DNA of 64,000 nt from Streptomyces sp. NBC_00461. GTDB taxonomy: Bacteria; Actinomycetota; Actinomycetes; Streptomycetales; Streptomycetaceae. Both the position numbers and the translations under genes were made by a program. Shown here piece after piece: positions 61,446 to 64,000 of the stretch (its first letter is position 1; each line of letters opens with the position of its first letter). Below the pieces are notes generated by a model. The model searched no databases. It had not been told where the DNA came from and worked only from the letters and a program-made list of their open reading frames with translations. Location: assembly GCF_036013935.1 (NCBI RefSeq), contig NZ_CP107902.1, positions 3,815,001-3,879,000 on the forward strand. Direction: 5' to 3'.

Positions 61446-62792
61446 ATGACCGTCAACGGCAATGACGACGTACTGCTTGTCCACGGCGGAACCCCGCTGG
61501 AGGGCGAGATCCGTGTCCGCGGTGCGAAGAACCTCGTACCGAAGGCCATGGTCGCCGCCCTGCTGGGCAGTGAACCGAGTCGACTGCGCAACGTTCCGGA
61601 CATCCGTGACGTGCGTGTCGTACGCGGACTCCTGCAGCTGCACGGGGTGACGGTCCGTCCGGGTGAGGAGCCGGGCGAGCTGGTGATGGACCCGTCCCAC
61701 GTGGAGAGCGCGAACGTCGCGGACATCGACGCGCACGCGGGTTCGAGCCGCATCCCGATCCTGTTCTGCGGCCCTCTGCTGCACCGCCTCGGGCACGCCT
61801 TCATCCCTGGTCTCGGCGGCTGCGACATCGGAGGCCGGCCGATCGACTTCCACTTCGAGGTGCTGCGGCAGTTCGGCGCGCGCATCGAGAAGCGGGAGGA
61901 CGGACAGTACCTGGAGGCTCCGCAGCGGCTGCGCGGCACGAAGATCCGGCTGCCGTACCCGTCCGTCGGCGCGACCGAGCAGGTGCTGCTGACCGCGGTC
62001 CTGGCGGAAGGCGTCACGGAACTCTCGAACGCGGCCGTGGAGCCGGAGATCGAGGACCTGATCTGCGTCCTGCAGAAGATGGGCGCCATCATCGCGATGG
62101 ACACCGACCGCACCATCCGCATCACCGGTGTGGACAGCCTCGGCGGCTACAACCACCGCGCGCTCCCGGATCGCCTGGAGGCCGCCTCCTGGGCGTCCGC
62201 GGCACTCGCCACCGAGGGCAACATCTACATCCGCGGCGCCCAGCAGCGCTCGATGATGACGTTCCTGAACACCTATCGGAAGGTGGGCGGTGCCTTCGAG
62301 ATCGACGACGAGGGCATCCGTTTCTGGCACCCCGGCGGCCAGTTGAAGTCCATCGCACTCGAAACGGACGTGCACCCCGGCTTCCAGACGGACTGGCAGC
62401 AGCCCCTGGTCGTCGCCCTGACCCAGGCCACGGGCCTGTCGATCATCCACGAGACGGTCTACGAGTCCCGCCTCGGCTTCACCTCCGCGCTCAACCAGAT
62501 GGGTGCTCACATCCAGCTGTACCGCGAGTGCCTGGGTGGTTCCGACTGCCGCTTCGGCCAGCGCAACTTCCTCCACTCGGCCGTCGTCTCGGGCCCCACG
62601 AAGCTCCAGGGCGCCGACCTGGTCATCCCCGACCTCCGCGGCGGCTTCTCGTACCTCATCGCCGCCCTCGCGGCCCAGGGCACGTCCCGCGTCCACGGCA
62701 TCGACCTCATCAACCGCGGCTACGAGAACTTCATGGAAAAGCTCGTGGAACTCGGGGCGAAGGTCGAGCTGCCCGGCAAAGCACTCGGCTGA
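61446..62792 (+). CDS. murA: UDP-N-acetylglucosamine 1-carboxyvinyltransferase
   Basis: This 448-aa enzyme transfers enolpyruvate to UDP-GlcNAc, the first committed step of peptidoglycan synthesis. RVRGAKNLVPKAMVAALLG is the substrate-binding start (K of the KN motif present). The catalytic Cys is in the PGLGGCDIGGRPIDFH loop. GGATEQVLL-like PSVGATEQVLLTAVLAEG and VIPDLRGGFSYLIAALAAQG follow. Streptomyces may hold two MurA copies. The last 60 nt recur downstream, with synonymous differences, after a repeat. Confidence 0.95.
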   Translation: MTVNGNDDVLLVHGGTPLEGEIRVRGAKNLVPKAMVAALLGSEPSRLRNVPDIRDVRVVRGLLQLHGVTVRPGEEPGELVMDPSHVESANVADIDAHAGSSRIPILFCGPLLHRLGHAFIPGLGGCDIGGRPIDFHFEVLRQFGARIEKREDGQYLEAPQRLRGTKIRLPYPSVGATEQVLLTAVLAEGVTELSNAAVEPEIEDLICVLQKMGAIIAMDTDRTIRITGVDSLGGYNHRALPDRLEAASWASAALATEGNIYIRGAQQRSMMTFLNTYRKVGGAFEIDDEGIRFWHPGGQLKSIALETDVHPGFQTDWQQPLVVALTQATGLSIIHETVYESRLGFTSALNQMGAHIQLYRECLGGSDCRFGQRNFLHSAVVSGPTKLQGADLVIPDLRGGFSYLIAALAAQGTSRVHGIDLINRGYENFMEKLVELGAKVELPGKALG

Positions 62793-62835
62793 CCTCTGCC
62801 TCGTGGCCCCGGCCCCGGGGCAACGCCGCTTCCGG

Positions 62836-62874
62836 CTGGGGGTCCGGGGGTCAGCCCCCGGATAGACACAGCAT
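62836..62874. repeat. Short G-run repeat downstream of murA
   Basis: CTGGGGGTCCGGGGGTCAGC followed by CCCCGGATAGACACAGCAT. It matches the insertion in the SMR gene (5639-5677) in layout and at most positions, including GAT and the terminal CACAGCAT, which joins the duplicated murA tail. Confidence 0.75.
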
Positions 62875-62932
62875 GGAGAAGCTCGTGGAACTCGGGGCGA
62901 AGGTCGAGCTGCCCGGCAAGGCTCTCGGGTAA
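62873..62932 (+). pseudogene. Second copy of the last 60 nt of murA
   Basis: It starts ATGGAGAAGCTCGTGGAACT and encodes the same 19 residues as murA's end (EKLVELGAKVELPGKALG after Met). Of 60 nt, 55 match 62733-62792; all four sense changes are third-position synonymous and the stop is TAA instead of TGA. Forty-one bases in the middle are identical. No Shine-Dalgarno precedes it. Confidence 0.9.
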
Positions 62933-62985
62933 CTCCAGCCAAATCCAGCCCGGCCGGCGTTTGAGGCCATCGGTAGGCGCGACAA

Positions 62986-63025
62986 CGATGGGGCGGCACC
63001 TGGAAGTCCAGGTGCCGCCCCATCG
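62986..63025. terminator. Bidirectional terminator between murA and hup
   Basis: A 19-bp perfect inverted repeat (CGATGGGGCGGCACCTGGA and its complement) with T-rich flank on the plus strand. It lies between converging genes. Confidence 0.85.
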
Positions 63026-63072
63026 CTTTGCCTACGTGGCCTGCACCGTCCCGTGAGGTGCAGACGGCAGGG

Positions 63073-63354
63073 TCACTTGCCCTTGGCGGCTTCCTTGAGC
63101 TTGCTGCCCGCGGAGACCTTGACGCTGTAGCCGGCCGGGATCTGGATCGGGTCGCCGGTCTGCGGGTTGCGCGCGGTGCGAGCGGCACGGTGGGTGCGCT
63201 CGAAGGTCAGGAAGCCGGGGATGGTGACCTTCTCGTCGCCCTTCGCGACGATCTCGCCGACGGTCTCGGCGAAGGCAGCCAGAACGGCGTCGGCGTCCTT
63301 GCGGGTCACCTCGGCGCGGTCGGCCAGCGCGGCCACCAGCTCACTGCGGTTCAT
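63073..63354 (-). CDS. hupA: HU-family nucleoid protein
   Basis: This 93-aa DNA-binding protein compacts the nucleoid. MNRSELVAALADRAEVTRKDADAVL is the helical dimer part; GFLTFERTHRAARTARNPQT carries the DNA-contacting arm, and IPAGYSVKVSAGSKLKEA closes the fold. Length equals the typical non-extended HU (HupA) rather than the Lys-rich HupS. A long upstream region follows. The choice of hupA over another HU is from length and context. Confidence 0.94.
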   Translation of the reverse strand: MNRSELVAALADRAEVTRKDADAVLAAFAETVGEIVAKGDEKVTIPGFLTFERTHRAARTARNPQTGDPIQIPAGYSVKVSAGSKLKEAAKGK

Positions 63355-63698
63355 GTCGTTACTCCCGTGTTCTTCTTGCCGTTGAGGCGTGCCACGCGGC
63401 GGAGCCGCATATCGGGCACGGTGAAGCCGATGCTGCCAGGGTCCTCGGTGAGGCCCCGGACCCGGGTCCGTGGCCAGAGCCCTCGCGCCCCGGGACGCAT
63501 CCTGCCCCCACCTGCGGCGCGAAAGCCAATCCGGCACCCGCAGGAGTCGTGAGAACACCCTTGGGAGTCACACGAAAAGAGGGTCTGAGCCTGGCCGACA
63601 CGATAAACGTCGACCAGGAGGGCCGGGTTCCACGACGCGCCGATGCAAGGCCTTGCCGTGGCGATCCTCACAGCCTTGGCACATGCCCCGCCCCAGCC
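63355..63698. promoter_or_regulatory. Upstream region of hup
   Basis: This 344-bp stretch lies between hup and the malic-enzyme gene on the same strand. It should hold the hup promoter; around 63585-63610 is GAGCCTGGCCGACACGATAA, which on the minus strand gives TTATCGTG. A 106-codon frame runs across it but is Arg/Cys/Gly-rich without family features, and I do not call it. Confidence 0.5.
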
Positions 63699-64000
63699 CT
63701 ACGACGCTGCCGCCGCCTTGGCCGCTTCCCGCACCGCACCGGCGACAGCGCCCGCGACCTTGTCGTTGAACACGCTCGGGATGATGTAGTTCGGGTTCAG
63801 CTCGTCCTCGGTCACCACGTCCGCGAGGGCGGTGGCGGCGGCCAGCATCATCTCGGTGTTGACCGTGCGGGACTGGGCGTCCAGCAGGCCCCGGAACACA
63901 CCCGGGAACACCAGCACGTTGTTGATCTGGTTCGGGAAGTCGGAGCGGCCGGTGGCCACAACCGCCGCCGTCTGCCGGGCGATTGCCGGGTCCACCTCGG
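63699..64000 (-). CDS. NAD(P)-dependent malic enzyme, C-terminal part (window edge)
   Basis: Only the last 100 residues are inside the window. ATGRSDFPNQINNVLVFPGVFRG is the conserved nucleotide-binding and active-site region of malic enzymes, followed by ATALADVV and YIIPSVFND. The enzyme decarboxylates malate to pyruvate. The gene continues beyond 64000 on the minus strand. Confidence 0.93.
   Translation of the reverse strand, partial: EVDPAIARQTAAVVATGRSDFPNQINNVLVFPGVFRGLLDAQSRTVNTEMMLAAATALADVVTEDELNPNYIIPSVFNDKVAGAVAGAVREAAKAAAAS

Noticed and set aside
63351..63671. A 106-codon gene upstream of hup
   Set aside because: Composition is not coding-like, and it overlaps the start of hup and probable promoter sequence.

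Overview
The window is a stretch of high-GC actinobacterial chromosome, almost certainly Streptomyces. The third-codon G/C bias, GTG starts, an SsgA-like sporulation protein, duplicated NagE-type PTS permeases with DasR-type dre operators, the mec-cysO-cysM cysteine route and a 93-aa HU protein all fit. From memory the gene order resembles the S. coelicolor core region from about SCO2897 to SCO2951; I have not checked this. Most genes are conserved chromosomal genes and there is no prophage, ICE or CRISPR array.

Layout. 0.1-2.7 kb: three-gene ABC-2 exporter. 2.9-5.4: class A penicillin-binding protein. 5.4-10: broken SMR gene, GroES-like protein, DUF3618 protein, Bcp peroxiredoxin, broken HNH gene, tRNA-Leu, rdgB, lipoprotein, rph. 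9.9-13.1: GlcNAc PTS (one EIIB, two EIIC) under dre sites. 13.2-16.6: MBL hydrolase, membrane-anchored MazF-like protein, and mec / leader peptide / cysO / cysM. 16.7-21.5: amino-acid permease, DUF2017, clpS, pncB, pncA. 22-31: M6 secreted protease, RDD membrane proteins, SsgA-like protein, GlcD-like oxidase, TPR protein. 31-34.4: split nitrile-hydratase-like genes, TagC-like protein, hpd. 34.5-39.7: Lrp regulator, quaternary-amine (Opu-type) ABC transporter, ArsR-like regulator. 39.7-47: YlbL-like protease, NAAAR/MenC-like enzyme with a GNAT partner, PucR and IclR regulators, helicase. 47.4-50.1: tRNA-Cys, small secreted peptide, tandem SUKH-4 protein, dead ATPase gene, tiny membrane protein. 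50.1-55.1: three-subunit xanthine-dehydrogenase-type enzyme. 55.4-60.1: beta-N-acetylhexosaminidase with a sugar ABC importer. 60.3-64: DUF3039, YqgE/AlgH, murA with a duplicated 3' tail, HU, malic enzyme (partial).

How genes work together. The PTS genes and the hexosaminidase/ABC operon both serve amino-sugar or chitin-type nutrition. Mec, CysO and CysM form a carrier-protein cysteine pathway preceded by an apparently leaderless cysteine leader peptide. PncA and PncB salvage nicotinamide. PBP and MurA act in the cell wall.

Most notable signals: (1) short G-run palindromic repeats that have broken two genes (SMR at 5.4 kb, ATPase at 49.9 kb), with a related copy beside murA; (2) a second copy of the last 60 nt of murA differing only at synonymous sites; (3) the leaderless cysteine leader peptide, with CysO ending in Gly-Gly-Met-Ala, which implies trimming by Mec.
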